A stretch of DNA of 64,000 bases from Siphonodentalium dalli (GCA_032622095.1 CP136067.1:53423899-53487898), one strand, 5' to 3'. Numbered from the stretch's first letter, positions 39,001 to 48,784 are shown. Numbers and translations: made by a program. The notes: a model not told the origin generated them from the letters alone.

Positions 39001-42000
39001 TTAACATTATTGTTGTGAGTGACGCGATGGTAAAATGAGAACCATAGGTTCGAGTTTGAACTCAGGACACAAGTGCAATAACGTTAACTTGTTCAATCAA
39101 CTCTATTATTTTAGCTTGTAGAGTACTGAAATTTAGGTCGATATTGCTTGATATAATTGAACAATCTAGAAATTAATTGTTGACTATACCTCATAATTTA
39201 GTGAAGACATATCTGTTACAGTGCCGTTGTCAATTTAATCAGTTTGTATTGTCTTAAAGATGCATTAAGAGAAATTAATGCCCCTAAATTATTATTTCTT
39301 TGGCTTCGGGGTAAAAACTATTTGATTCGAGTCGAGGAACCCACCCATAAAAGCTCAGTGATTGGGATATTGATTTTTGAAGTTTGTTATTTCTCGAGAT
39401 GTGCAATTATTTGTGGCCCAGAAAAAACGTCATCAAACGGACTGTCTCTGACAAAATTGCGGATGAGGATGGATAACTCTAAAATCAAGTGGTAATACGG
39501 CCAAATTTCGTGATACTCAAGTGATAATACGGCCATATTTCATTCAACAAAATGTTGATAAATAACATGTTTTGGTAAATTTGATACCATAGTTGACAGT
39601 GGTTAGCATTATTTTGTTGCAGTTAATCGATTCTGATAACTAAAGCGTATTTTGAAGAAATGTTTTTGTTGTTTTATCTTGATGATATGGGGACTGTCTG
39701 ATCGGATTGCGTACCTTTAAGGACAAGATAAAAAAAATTTATTGAACATTTTGAAGTCTTCAGTATTTTCCTATATTTCGCAAAAATAAACTAATGGGTA
39801 TACAATGAATAATCTTATTATATATCCACAGGATCCTGGAGTATTGGGTGCTGACAAGACGTGTCTTCATTCAATACTGAATCTACTGAACAAAGGTGTC
39901 GGGAATGAGTTTGGGCCACAGTGTCTTCAAGAATGTCCAGTTCTAGCGGAGCTGTCATTTGAACTTGTTTATCTGCTGTGTGCCAACAAAGAAACATCTT
40001 CACCTACATTGCGGTACCTGCGGACAACATACGACTTCCTGTTCCAGCATCTTCAACACTTGCCATATATGGTTGAAGGTTACCATTCCAGCATACAGAA
40101 TATACAGTCGTCATTACTTAAAACTGTGGCCATTGAGTTAAGAGTAACATCTCTCAACAGACAGAGATCACACACACTCAGGTAAAAAAAGCATTGATAA
40201 TTAGTCGATTCTATTAGAAAAAACACTATTTAGTTTTTTGATAACTTTTCCTATTTTTGTAACTCAGGTAAGCGGCTGTTTATGTCGTTATTTTTCAAAT
40301 AAATGTACAATATATTCGGGACATTGGAGGAAAACTTTAAGATTAATTTGATATATTGATGTTGTTTATTCATCATTAACCCTTTCATGACTAGAGCAGT
40401 GCATTCTCTTATATATGCGAGTCTCCCATGTATAAGAGAATGCACTGGCTTACATGGTCAAGATAAATATTGTTAGACCAATGCATTCTCTTATATAAGA
40501 GAATGCCAGGCACAAGGTTTTCACAAAATTTCAGGAAGCTCCAGTCATGGAAGGATTAAGGCCAAAAAAAGATGTTTGTTGCCTTAAAGATGCTCTTCCG
40601 ATTTAACACCTCTAAATAACTATTTCTCCGGTTTCAGTCAAGGAACCCACCCTTCAAAGCTCAGAGTCAGAGCTATTAGATTTCGATTTTTGAAATCTGT
40701 TAATTTCATCCACCTCCAATTTTTGTCGGCCAAGCCAAAATTCCACCGCCTTATAGAAATATATTGGCAAGGTCACGGTGGCTCTGCATGGTGATCGGAA
40801 GTTATTTTAGGAAATAAGAAGACGAAAACTATCACCAGCAACAAAAATTAAGGCATCTTGTGATAGTTGGCGTATGGATACATATATATGCTTATTTTCT
40901 GAATCGGTAATAATGTTTTATTCATTTAAATAGACATGTTATATAACACCATGCTGATTACACATGACAATAGATGTTTGTGGTGAAACGTGTTGTGGAA
41001 TTTCAGTTTGAACTAGGCATTACCATATATGGAATTTGTAATATATTGTTATATGCAAGGCTCTCTATGGGAGAGTCACATAAAAAGAGAATGCACTGGC
41101 ACAGAGTCTTTAATGCTGTGCCAGTGCAGCTCCTGTCATGAAAGGGTTAAGCTGACTGTCCCTTCCATGAGAAACAAACTATTTTGTTTATCTGCCCTTA
41201 GTATAAAGATGGAGCTTCATCAGATTAATTTGGACAAAATTTTCCGTGATCATCAATATTGAAGAGACATACCATATTTATTGCTACTAGAACCCTTTCT
41301 ATACTAAAATACTCATCGACGAGTAGTTCCACTTGGGGAAATGTTCATAAAATAAGTTCAACAAACAACAAATGAATATGAACCCAACCTCACCTGACCC
41401 TCCTGAGCCTAGGCCTAGACTGGTTCCCAATACCAAGAAAACTCAAAGACAGGGCGTAAGGGCGACCTCCGGGTGAGCCCACACCGTCCTCGGGCGGGCA
41501 CGCAAATCCTGTTCCTGCTGAATATGAATCATTCTGCTCTTGTAGTTTCTGTTTTTCTGTCAGTTGTCTGTTTTTATTTTATACACCCCTCCAAATGAAT
41601 GATAGATATTCCAATGTATAGTTTTATAACTTAACCCTTTCATGACAGGAGTCGCGCTGGTGCAACATTAAAAACCCTGTGCCAGTGCAATTTGTAAAGC
41701 CTCGCATATATAAGAGAATGCATTGGCTTACAAGCTCAAGGTAAATATTGTTAGGACAATGTATTCTCTTATATATGCGAGGCTCCTATTGGAGACTCGC
41801 ATATATAGGAGAATGCACTGGCACAAGGTTTTTGCTAAATTTCTGGAAGCTCCAGTCTTGGAAGGGTTAATGGGAGAATCCATTCAGAATACATGTAGAA
41901 AGGGTTAAAGATGCATAATCCAAATTAAAACTCGCAAATTACTATTTCCTTGGCTTAGGGGGGGGGGGGGGGGGCGGGGGCTAAACAATATTTGATTCGA

Positions 42001-45000
42001 GTCGAGGAACCCACCCATCCAAGCTCAGAGTGATCAGATATCGATTTTTTAAATCTAATATTTTTCACCACCGATAATTTGAAGTGGCCCAGTAAATAGT
42101 CGATGAGAAGACGGTCTAGGACCAACTTGCGGATGAAGATGGATAACTCTAAAATCAAGTGGCTTTTTTGTGTCAGATATTTGACAAACCTGCAAAATGT
42201 CATTGAACAAAATGTTGATAAATAACTGGTTTTGGGCAATTTTATACTATAGTTGACTGTTAGCATTATTTTTGGGATATTACGTGAACTCGATTCTGAT
42301 AACTGAAGCGGCATTTCATATTTTTTTTATTGTTGTTGGAATTTGATGATATGGGGACCATCGAATTGGATTGAGTACCTTTAACCTTCTAACTGTTTAC
42401 TCATTGCAGATACATGAAGGTTCTTCTGGATAACTTCTCACAGGAGAGACCAACTGACAACCAGGTCACTGAGGAAAATGAGTACACATACATTGATCGT
42501 GACAGATCTATGGCTCAGCAAACATTAGACACAACAGCACTGACTGGGACGCAGACCAAGCGCAAAATTCTGAGCATTCTCGACTCGCTGAGTTTTAATC
42601 AAGACATGCCGGAGATTGTCCATCTCGAGCTATTCAACCAGAAGCTGATCGAGCAGATCATCAACAAGCATGAGTATAAGACGGAGAAGGGCTTTATTTA
42701 CTGCAACGTCAACATGGTTTATAAGGTTCTTAAGGCTGAGCTTGACACCGTTCAGAGTTCTGTTTCTGCCGGTCAACATCCGCTCATCGAAGAAGAGATC
42801 CAGAACATTCTAGCAGCAATAGTGGCGAAGAATAAGATGAAGGAAACTATTCATGCTAAGCGGCGTGGCTTTGAAGCTTGGCGACAAGTCGTTGAAATTC
42901 TTCTGACGGCCTGTCCAGAAGATCTCCTCCCCGGCGAGATGCGTCAGATCGTCTTGTTTGAAATTTTACAAGACCTCTTTCTTAGAGTGTTGGATGACGA
43001 AACTGTCCCTGAACTGACCAATCCTGTCGCTGGCGTTATGCTGACTCTTATGGCGAATCTACGTTTGTGCTTCTTCAAATTTCACGAAGCTTTTTCCCGT
43101 GTTAACCAAAATGTTGACAAAGGACTGCACAGAGCTGGCGCTCGTACCTTGTATTCATCATCATTGCAAATAGTTCTGAAAGGCATCCTGGATTATATTC
43201 TTAAATCGTCCAGTGGGCAACAGCATGTCAGAGCAAACCTCTACGGCACTTTGCTCTACTTTCTGCAAATTAGTCAGAAGACAAAGCCTCTGCTAACACT
43301 TCCCGTCGAGACCGATTTGTCTAAAGTTTTGCTGTCTGGTGACGACGAGTTTGAACAACTGTCTAAGGAGAATTTAGCTACAATCTTGACATACGGAGAT
43401 GCTTTGTCAGATGTTGTTTGCCGAGACAGCTGCGATGGGAATGATGTCGGGAAAATGTTGGCATTGTCAGTGCTGGATACGATTTTAGCTATGGATAAAT
43501 ATCAGCAATGGCTAAGCTTCATAAGCTCGAAAGGATACATACAGCATTATGTCGACAGTCTGAATCAAGACGACGAAAAGCTGCAGCAAGTGCTCGGGGT
43601 TAGACCTGATTCTGTGAAAAGTGTTTATACATATGAAAGCAAGATGAGCGTACTTACAAGACTAGCAGAAACTGCTGCGGGTGCAAAGACACTGCTGTCG
43701 TTTGGGTTATTGAAGAAGTTAGAGATGTGTACGTTCTTAGATATGAGACCGGAAGTTGACAGGCTCGGGCATGAAGCAGATGATGGGTTTATTCCTAATC
43801 CACTGGTGAATTATAGGCATCTACTTGCGGCGACCTTGAAGATGTGTTTGGCGTTATTAACATCACTCGGAATAGAAAATCAAGAAGCGTGTTCGCAAGT
43901 CATGAGTTTCATTGTTGCACATGTTGATGCCATGTGTGCTATACTTCACGAGAGATCTCGCAGTCTGAATATGGAAAGACTTCAGGAGCTCTCGCTGGTA
44001 ACTGCCGTAATCGCCAGGGCGACTCATCCAAGCAGCATCGGAGCTGATTTGCAGATGACAGAGTCTGCTTTTATTAAGTATCAAGCTCATATCATACGAA
44101 TCCAGCGTCTGATGATTTCATTGCTGGCGAAGTTCTGCTTCTCGGAGAAACTCAACAAACAGCTGAAGAATATAACAAGTCAAAGTAGGTCAACACAACA
44201 ACAGACCGATCCTGGTGCAGAAATCAAACTGATTTTTCAACAAATTGCCGTCAACATCACAGCATTTTGTAGAGCCCTCGTGTCATCGTCAGGTGCTGAT
44301 ATCCGAAATAATAGAGTTCTCTTCAACACGAACCTGGAGGAAGGATCAGCAAGGGATCTTCTTGTCAATGACGATCTTTCGAGATCTGCTGCCACGCTGT
44401 CAAACGCTCCAAATCTAGGTCTCGTTGTCTATCAGCTAAAACAGTCAACACAGCAATTCCTGTTAGCATATGATAGCTATCAACAACACCAGAGCAAGTA
44501 TAATGGCATTCACGACCTGAGCTCAGATGATCTTAAATTGTTTGCCTTAACATCTGGCGCTGAGAAGATGCCGACCTTACAGCGACAACAGCTAGCAAGA
44601 AAACGCATTCAGTCAATTATTCAACAGAAGATATCTGAGCTCGAAAAACTGTGCTACATTATCGAAAATTGTTTATATCTGATTTGGTATCATCTTGAAT
44701 ATTATCTGATCCATTGTGTACCAACCAATCAGCAACCAGCTCTATATCGGCAATACGGACAGACAAAAACACCAATACGAAAGCTGCAGAACTATTCAAA
44801 TCTTGGTGATAATCCTTCTCCTGATATGTCAATGGATTCAACAAAAAATTCAATTGACGCCCCAAATTCGGTGACGAAGGATGAGATTGATGAACTGAAG
44901 TCAATGTCCGTTTCGGTCATAAGTGAGTCCCTGCTGAAACGTATTACGGAGGTAAATCAAGTCTATGGAAAGAAGAAGACGCACTACAGTTTCACTGAGG

Positions 45001-45050
45001 CCCTTATTAGAAGAGTCAAGCGTCTTCTAAGACATCACACCAGTAATTAG
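20665..45050 (+). CDS. NUP205: NUP205, nucleoporin of the nuclear pore inner ring (five coding exons)
   Basis: Joining 20665-21046, 31256-33013, 36425-37296, 39832-40181 and 42410-45050 gives 6003 nt, a 2000-residue protein and a TAG stop. Human NUP205 is about 2012 residues. Every junction is GT-AG, and the phases agree (split codons Val128, Gly714 and Arg1121; a clean join after residue 1004). The similarity to vertebrate NUP205 runs from end to end, for example HKADFISL and FPGLTRGLVA in exon 1, TWTLELSSEL in exon 2, GFDPYMNFIRDGIFLRF in exon 3, ELRVTSLNRQRSHT in exon 4, CRDSCDGNDVGKMLALS and LEYYLIHCVPT in exon 5. The family (Nup205/Nup192) folds as a long alpha-helical solenoid that links NUP93 and NUP35 in the inner ring. 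It is not NUP188, its shorter-range paralogue, because the motif matches are to NUP205. Introns are large and full of transposons, and exons are free of them. No canonical AATAAA was found in the first kilobase after the stop. Confidence 0.96.
21277..22397. mobile_element. hAT-like non-autonomous element (1.1 kb)
   Basis: ATAGCATG stands on both sides (21269-21276 and 22398-22405), an exact 8-bp duplication. The left end TAGGGCTGAACGAT resembles the complement of the right end, TAGTGCTGGGCGGT. The ends are rich in ACGATATTA and CCGCG words. The ends and duplication length place it near the element at 7746-11070 (TAGTGCTGAAACGG). No transposase frame is seen. Confidence 0.85.
22703..23355. repeat. 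Dispersed repeat arm followed by a foldback
   Basis: 22703-22930 (GTTAGATCATGCCATGAATC onward) matches the outer arm of the inverted-repeat element at 11233. It runs into an inverted repeat: 22936-23035 is mirrored at 23201-23355 (GTGTTACGCAGGGGGAGCTTG and GGCCGCTTACAGCCTGAATTT), with an extra ~65 bp in the right arm. The spacer is about 165 bp. Confidence 0.65.
23360..26640 (+). pseudogene. Non-LTR retrotransposon with endonuclease and RT remains, inside intron 1
   Basis: 23365-23895 is the C-terminal part of an APE-type endonuclease (IIIAGDMNASLNRQ, VSDHELIEI). RT then appears in broken frames: IRKMKLNKAADYAGITAEHF (about 24500), ILTPVPKKDKDPTKPGNYS (24650), and LDAEKAF (24907). After an inserted MITE the frame resumes with WHNSLLRKLYNDGI. 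It then jumps from SLHQEA (25285) straight to HRFTMNAAKCEIV, so the segment that should carry the FADD/YADD active site is deleted. 25550-26500 is a long intact-looking C-terminal frame with LCPMCNDDNEDIYNFIANC, a Cys-rich cluster as found in some LINEs. Clade is uncertain (I/Nimb- or RTE-X-like). The 3' end near 26635 is purine-rich. Confidence 0.8.
24937..25193. mobile_element. hAT-like palindromic MITE inserted in the LINE
   Basis: GTAGTATG stands at 24929-24936 and again at 25194-25201, an exact 8-bp duplication. The ends are CAAGCCTTGAAATAGTGAGC and its complement, and nearly the whole 257 bp is palindromic around AGGCCTAAGCAG. Removing it and one duplication restores a continuous RT frame across the site. 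Related copies are at 37985-38110 and 48785-49235. Confidence 0.88.
26703..27353. mobile_element. TTAA miniature element with AGGGGTACTGTAC ends, second copy
   Basis: TTAA at both edges; ends AGGGGTACTGTAC and CAGTACCCCT. It has the same family and inverted interior as 16223-16792. The frame at 26869-27144 is not similar to any protein I recognise. Confidence 0.8.
27700..28340. repeat. Two diverged tandem duplications
   Basis: About 27715-27800 and 27860-27950 share TTGGCACxCC, CAGATCATC/CGATCATC and the following phrase. About 28125-28200 and 28265-28330 share CCAGCCCATGTTACCCGGA and ACCAAATTTCA. The intervening sequence and 27354-27700 show nothing else. Confidence 0.5.
28372..28519. repeat. 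Long hairpin, about 70-bp arms
   Basis: The inner arms 28403-28446 and 28448-28491 are almost exact complements (GTTCTGGAGCAGCATT / AATGCTACTCCAGAAC) meeting at GAATTATTC. The outer part continues with GCCCGGTTCCATGGTTTTAG against CTAAATCACAGAACCGGGGC at lower identity. No second copy is seen. Confidence 0.75.
28859..30553. repeat. Expanded interspersed repeat with nested duplications
   Basis: Two long units (28859-29855 and 29856-30553) share a GT-rich start (GTGTGTATGTGTTTGTTTG), GAAATCGATGGACTC, and the end TAGCCCGGACGAAGTCGGGT. Unit 1 additionally contains an internal duplicate of about 290 bp: CTCATCACCGGCCGAGGTAT occurs near 29336 and 29624, and once more in unit 2 (with one change) near 30325. 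Open frames on both strands are by-products. The class of the repeat is unknown to me. Confidence 0.75.
31256..33013 (+). CDS. NUP205: NUP205 coding exon 2 (residues 128-713)
   Basis: This is 1758 nt in a single frame. The first two bases TG complete Val128 (LVA-V-LLFYDGQRSL). The last base G at 33013 begins Gly714 before donor GTTACT. It covers the N-terminal solenoid with EKLQRERALGPAKHRKQISD, QEEFYVRRLHGMVCDF, QRPPQKQVALFKFIR and LGAGLRAPG. GTTACT is a weak donor, but the join to GGTTTTGACCC at 36425 restores the conserved PGFDPY motif, which fixes it. Confidence 0.95.
34607..35012. repeat. Terminal-inverted-repeat element
   Basis: The left end AGCGTTCAGACAACTGCGTT is matched at the right by AACGGAATCGTCTGAACACT on the opposite strand. 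The inner word TGTTGAAATTGGAATA is shared with the element at 62083-62730, so they belong to one family. It is non-coding. Confidence 0.55.
35020..35215 (-). repeat. Inverted copy of the dispersed repeat at 300-500
   Basis: The reverse complement shows CATTGAAATGGTCTATATTC, GGAAATGTTTGGATCATAAG and TTCAACAAATG, matching the family in the same order. It is non-coding, although two short frames cross it. Confidence 0.5.
35795..36194. mobile_element. piggyBac-like MITE, complete copy (400 bp)
   Basis: TTAACCCTTTACCCAACA at the left and its complement at the right (TTAA at 35795-35798 and 36191-36194). It carries two palindromes (35825-35893 and 35973-36041). It is almost identical to 6072-6470 in the opposite orientation, which suggests recent activity of the family. 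Confidence 0.87.
36203..36333. repeat. Hairpin just upstream of NUP205 exon 3
   Basis: CATAGTGTAGCTGAATAAAG at the left pairs with CTTTATTAAGCTACACTATG at the right, and further in GTGGGTATCTATTCGGC pairs with GCCAAATAGATGCCCAC. The arms are about 57 bp. Its right edge is 91 bp before exon 3 and upstream of the acceptor's pyrimidine stretch. Confidence 0.75.
36425..37296 (+). CDS. NUP205: NUP205 coding exon 3 (residues 714-1004)
   Basis: This is 872 nt, starting GT TTT GAC (Gly714 completed, then FDPYMNFIRDGIFLRF) and ending CTGCAG before donor GTAAGG, phase 0. It encodes the middle solenoid with DFVDQYVELQSGA, QLLLGINPCTEKADHLLNIA and YLLGFEYRKGKAPSMTNLQ. An acidic insert (EVEGDDEDVENVV) sits near residue 955-968. 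Confidence 0.95.
37985..38110. mobile_element. Palindromic MITE, shortened copy
   Basis: CCGAATGAGGTCCCCAAATG is mirrored by CTCTGGGGACCTCATTC with the TTAGTGATG / CACCAAATTCA core of the family at 24937-25193 and 48785-49235. The ends are worn, so no target duplication can be called. Confidence 0.65.
39253..39722. mobile_element. Miniature element with CTTAAAGATGC / GTACCTTTAAG ends
   Basis: It shares long blocks with 41905-42384 in intron 4: TTTGATTCGAGTCGAGGAAC, CGGATGAGGATGGATAACTC (AGATGG in the other), CAAAATGTTGATAAATAAC, TTGATGATATGGGGAC. A 5' part of the same family is at 40570-40740. The ends form a short imperfect inverted repeat. It is non-coding. Confidence 0.75.
39832..40181 (+). 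CDS. NUP205: NUP205 coding exon 4 (residues 1005-1121 start)
   Basis: This is 350 nt starting DPGVLGADKTCLHSILNLL and ending HTL plus two bases (AG) of Arg1121 before donor GTAAAA. The conserved stretch ELRVTSLNRQRSHT at the end is diagnostic for NUP205. An in-frame ATG at 39805 lies in the intron and is not used. Confidence 0.95.
40376..40559. mobile_element. TTAA MITE with CATGAC(A/T)GGAGC ends
   Basis: TTAACCCTTTCATGACTAGAGC at the left, and GAAGCTCCAGTCATGGAAGGATTAA at the right in inverse orientation. Inside are GTGCATTCTCTTATATATGC and later copies of the same hairpin arm, in shortened form. It is the same family as 41631-41870. Confidence 0.75.
41040..41149. mobile_element. Partial right end of a TTAACCCTTTCATGACAGGAGC element
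   Basis: It ends CAGCTCCTGTCATGAAAGGGTTAA (about 41126-41149) and contains TATGCAAGGCTCTCTATGGG and AGAGAATGCACTGGCACAG of the family hairpin. The left end is missing. Confidence 0.6.
41631..41870. mobile_element. TTAA MITE with CATGACAGGAG ends, complete (240 bp)
   Basis: TTAACCCTTTCATGACAGGA at the left, and CTCCAGTCTTGGAAGGGTTAA at the right. A hairpin with TGTATTCTCTTATATATGCG and its complement runs from about 41758 to 41820. It is non-coding and piggyBac-like by its TTAA edges. Confidence 0.78.
41905..42384. mobile_element. Second copy of the 39253-type miniature element, abutting exon 5
   Basis: It starts TTAAAGATGCATAATCC and ends GAGTACCTTTAA. It is collinear with 39253-39722 but contains an 18-base G run from about 41958. 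Only 25 bases separate its end from the exon-5 acceptor, so the element may supply part of the branch-point region. Confidence 0.75.
42410..45050 (+). CDS. NUP205: NUP205 coding exon 5 (residues 1121-2000, stop TAG)
   Basis: This is 2641 nt, a single uninterrupted frame. A at 42410 completes Arg1121 (R-YMKVLLDNFS). It contains the C-terminal solenoid: AKRRGFEAWRQVVEILLTAC, VCRDSCDGNDVGKMLALSVL, YESKMSVLTRLAETAAGAKT, then FIIENC-like CYIIENCLYLIWYHLEYYL near residue 1870 and YSFTEALIRRVKRLLR at the end. In the vertebrate and fungal homologues this half binds NUP93/Nic96. Local GC is clearly higher than in the flanking DNA. Confidence 0.96.
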
Positions 45051-47553
45051 AGCTATTGGTTATGCCATAACATATAAATTACTTGATTAGGCAATTGAGA
45101 AAAGGTCTTTGTTTTATGGCACTGTCAATTTTTAAAAGCCTGTTTGGACCCTGCAAATCAGCACTTTTCCAAATATTTTCGAATTTTGATATCGAATCAG
45201 GAGGCCGATATCGAATCGAATCTCAAATCGAATTGGCTAGCCACTGTTGTATAGGGTAGATCCTCAAAGTTGATTGCAAATTTTTTCTATAATTATGACA
45301 CCTGGGAAATTTCAGTGTATAAATTATTTTTGAAAGAAAATAGCATGTCGTATGCAAATCTCCAGTTGTGTAATTTATATATATGTACATTCCATTTAAG
45401 TTTTGGTAATGAAACTAAATAATTATGAAGTTTGCAGTTAAGCATGCTTGCAGCATATATTATTACCATATAATCTGCAGACAGATATGTGCCGTGATCA
45501 TGCATGTTACACTAACTTGAGATATATTTACATGTACACCCCACAATCATGCATTTTGCGAAAACAAGGCACACACACAGCCCTCTTAATTTCTATTGTT
45601 TGGCTTCGGCAATCTGCTATGGCAATCCTTTGCCATGGCCAATCATTTGCCATGGCCCAGCTTGCTTCAGCAAATGTCTTCGGCATTGCTGATTGCCGTA
45701 GCAAATTATGAGGTCTGCACACGTGTACATGTATCAGGCCTATATGCATCCCCAATAACGCAATTAACCGATTTATCTCAAAATACTAGGCCCTTTGGAT
45801 TTTGACGCGTGAACCAGCCTCTGTAATCTATCTGTAATAATATGTGTGTTGTGACCTTTTTCTGCTGATAACTGTTGTGGATTCTTTCTGAAATGCAATT
45901 TGAAAAAAACCAACAGGCGTATTATGCCACTGCGGCAGTGCTCTAGTTGACTATTGACTCATAATAGAGAGGTGCAGATACATGTGTGTTTTTATTTCCA
46001 GTGAAAGTCACATGACCATTACAGCTGAACATACATGTTTATTCAGTTGATATTTATTCATGTCCGACATTTAATAACACTTGTTGCAATGAGGAATAAT
46101 CCAATCAGCAGTTAACATTATGCAGCCAATAAGAGAATGTGATTTACCAGCGCATACATGATCCATGACAGCGCAAAGCGTATATTTGAAGTATATTTTA
46201 AATATAGACAAAGGGAAATAACTGTAAAAATCATAATTACCCTTTCGCTGACTCGTAGAATGTGATGCAATATTTCTTGAAAACGGAACAACCGCTTACA
46301 AATGTATTATTACTTATTCCAGCCTCAACGCAAACTTTACAAAACATTGCCCCTTTCTGACTGTCATAATTCAACCACGGTTACTAAAACAACACTGATT
46401 GACACGTATTCGTTAATGAACAGTTATCATTGATGAGATTTGATGACTACTAACATAAATGTTCCACAATTTGTAATAACATAAGCTGCTTATTTCATCT
46501 CAGGCTAGCGTGATTGGCTTCCTTTGTTAATAACGCGTGTGTTTAAACACGCTACTGGTTGATTTCCTGAAAGAGACAATTCGTTATTCAATATTTTCAA
46601 AAAGAATATTTCTTTAAAAGTATGTTATTGAAAAACACTTGACATTGTTTTTGCCAAATGAATTTTTTTTTTTGCCAAATTGAATTTTTTTGCATTTAGC
46701 AAATTTGGCTCACGGCAGCGTGAACCCTGCATAGATCTTATTTGGATTGAAGTGAATTTGGCCGCATCGATGATAAAAGTTTCAATAACTTGCCATGCAA
46801 TGCAACAATCGTTTATACTGTAAATCCTCATTCTCATACTTGGTGGGCTTAGATCTAAACAAAAAAAATCGGCTGATATTTATATACATGTACTTGTTAC
46901 TGAATGTTGCTACTTTCTGATGATTTTTTTGGGCTTCACTGTGGTAGCATATTTGGTGTCTGCTTTGGGTAAACCCAACTCGAATAACTACACAATACCG
47001 AGTCTGAAGAAAAATCTGGTGTTTATATTATGAAATAGCTCTGTGTCGCTATAAATAACTTTTCATGTGACCCATGCAGTATGACACCGCAGCCAACACA
47101 TAGCTTTATGAATGACAGATATCACCTGTTTATCAGATGCTTCAAACTGTCCCTATTTTTGTGGCAAATTTATGACTGTCTTGAGATTCCGACAATCGCC
47201 TGAATGGCTGCAATCCACTGCATTTCTTTTCTGATAAATGTAGTGATTGGATGACACTGACATAATGAATTCTGGTGGTCTCCAGACTCAGTACTGTGTA
47301 GCTTTTCGATTCGGGTTTACCCAGAACTGATTTGGTGTAAGCATGTTCTGATTTATGGACTAAAGATAATTAATTGCCTTTTGATGTAGTCCTCTAAAAT
47401 TGATTAAACTATCTTGAGTTTGTTGTAATTTCAATGAGTACTGTACTGTATTGTGTATATTGTGATATGATGCTATAAATCAGTGCTGAATAAGATGAAA
47501 ACTTTTGAAATGTACTATTTTGTCATTTAATTCCTTCAAAACATTAAAACGGA
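45051..47553. other. NUP205 3' flank and intergenic DNA
   Basis: No canonical AATAAA is seen in the first kilobase; TATAAA occurs at about 45319. At 45598-45712 lies a patch of short repeats and palindromes built on TGGCAAT, TTGCCATGG and CTTCGGCAAT. The remainder shows no gene or repeat with another copy here. Confidence 0.5.
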
Positions 47554-47561
47554 AGAAAGGT

Positions 47562-48573
47562 ACGGAAGCGTAGAGGCGCCAGATGAATTATATTGGAATC
47601 TTGCTGCAGCAAGTTAACTATCTTGCTGCAGCAGGTTAGCTATCTTGCTGCAGCAAGTTACTATCTTGCTGCAGCAAGTTGCTATCACCGTGTTTCACAT
47701 TCTCCCCCGTCCCTGACAGCTATCTATCTCGTCGAAATATAGATACGATGTCAATAATGTGATATGCACCTGATCCACTGAGTCACCGACTGAGACTCCA
47801 AGCCACCGTGTAGTCACGCTATTATAACTTCGTGTTCCGCATTTTCCCCAGTCCCCGATACTGCTATAGTTCTTGACGATATGTAGATACGATATCAGTA
47901 ATGTGCTATGCACCCGACCGACTGTTTCACCAGATGGGACTACTAGGCATCGTTGTAGACACGGCATTACCAACATTGTTTAGCGTTCTCCCCAGACCCC
48001 GACACAGCTATATATCTCGTCGAAATATATATATATATATATCAATAATGCGCTATGCACCTGACCGACTGATTGACCGACCAGGACTCATGGGCGCCAT
48101 GTAGACACACCATTACAAACTCTGTATCTGCCTTTATTTAGACCCCTCCCTCACATACTGCATATTTCTCATAGAAATATGGATAATATCAATATTGCGC
48201 TATGCACCTGACTGACCGATTCAGCAAAATGGTACTCCCAGGCACGGCATTACCACATCCTTGTTTCACATTCTTCCCAGACCCTGACAGCTATCTATCT
48301 CGTTGAAATATAAATACGATATCAATAATGTGATATGCACCTGACCCACTGAGTCACCGACTGAGACTCCAAGCCACCGTTACTATAGTAACTTGCTGCA
48401 GCAGGATAGCTAACTTGCTGCAGCAGGATAGCTAACTTGCTGCAGCAAGATAACTAACCTGCTGCAGCAAGATAGCAACTTGCTGCAGCAAGATAGTAAC
48501 TTGCTGCAGCAAGATAGCTAACCTGCTGCAGCAAGATACCAATATAATTCATCTGGCGCCTCTACGCTTCCGT
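47562..48573. mobile_element. Composite inverted-repeat element with internal satellite (1012 bp)
   Basis: AGAAAGGT flanks it exactly on both sides (47554-47561 and 48574-48581). The ends are ACGGAAGCGTAGAGGCGCCA and its complement, continuing through GATGAATTATATTGG. Next come arrays of CTTGCTGCAGCAAG (or one-base variants) spaced about 21-22 bp: four at 47600-47683 and seven at 48392-48535. The centre (47686-48385) is five tandem units of about 140 bp containing TATCTCGTCGAAATAT and ATGCGCTATGCACCTGACC-type words. No protein is encoded. The 8-bp duplication suggests mobilisation by a hAT- or similar transposase, but the internal plan matches no element I know. Confidence 0.85.
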
Positions 48574-48784
48574 AGAAAGGTCTTCACATCGGAACACGTG
48601 AAAAGTTAATAAGGACCATAGTACCAAATTCAAAAAGACTGGATATTATATTCATTATAAATGCCTTTAGGGCCTTAGTAGATGGCATCTCGAGCGTCTT
48701 ATGCTGAATTAAAAGAAATGTAATACCATTGATGCATTCCCATGGCATGCATTGTGGTAATCACATTTGAAGTGTCAAATGCAA

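Larger units (their letters stand above)
37297..39831 (+). other. NUP205: NUP205 intron 3 (2.5 kb)
   Basis: Donor GTAAGG, acceptor TATATCCACAG. It contains a short copy of the palindromic MITE (37985-38110: GAATGAGGTCCCCAAATGGT and GGGGACCTCATTCTT) and a ~470-bp element at 39253-39722. From 38110-39240 nothing is recognised apart from a weak tRNA-like word near 39045. Confidence 0.85.
40182..42409 (+). other. NUP205: NUP205 intron 4 (2.2 kb)
   Basis: Donor GTAAAA, acceptor CTCATTGCAG. It contains TTAACCCTTTCATGAC elements (40376-40559, a partial right end to 41149, and 41631-41870), a fragment of the 39253-type element (40570-40740), and a full copy at 41905-42384 that ends only 25 bp before exon 5. 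A G-run (about 41958-41980) sits inside that copy. From 40740-41030 nothing is recognised. Confidence 0.85.

Noticed and set aside
39030-39080. tRNA-like or SINE promoter word (GGTTCGAGTTTGAACTC)
   Set aside because: A B-box-like word is present, but no A box at proper distance and no cloverleaf could be drawn; no second copy was found.
47600-48535. Regularly spaced CTTGCTGCAGCAAG repeats as a CRISPR array
   Set aside because: The spacing is only 7-8 bases of repeated sequence, there are no unique spacers and no cas genes, and the context is an animal gene region with transposon ends.
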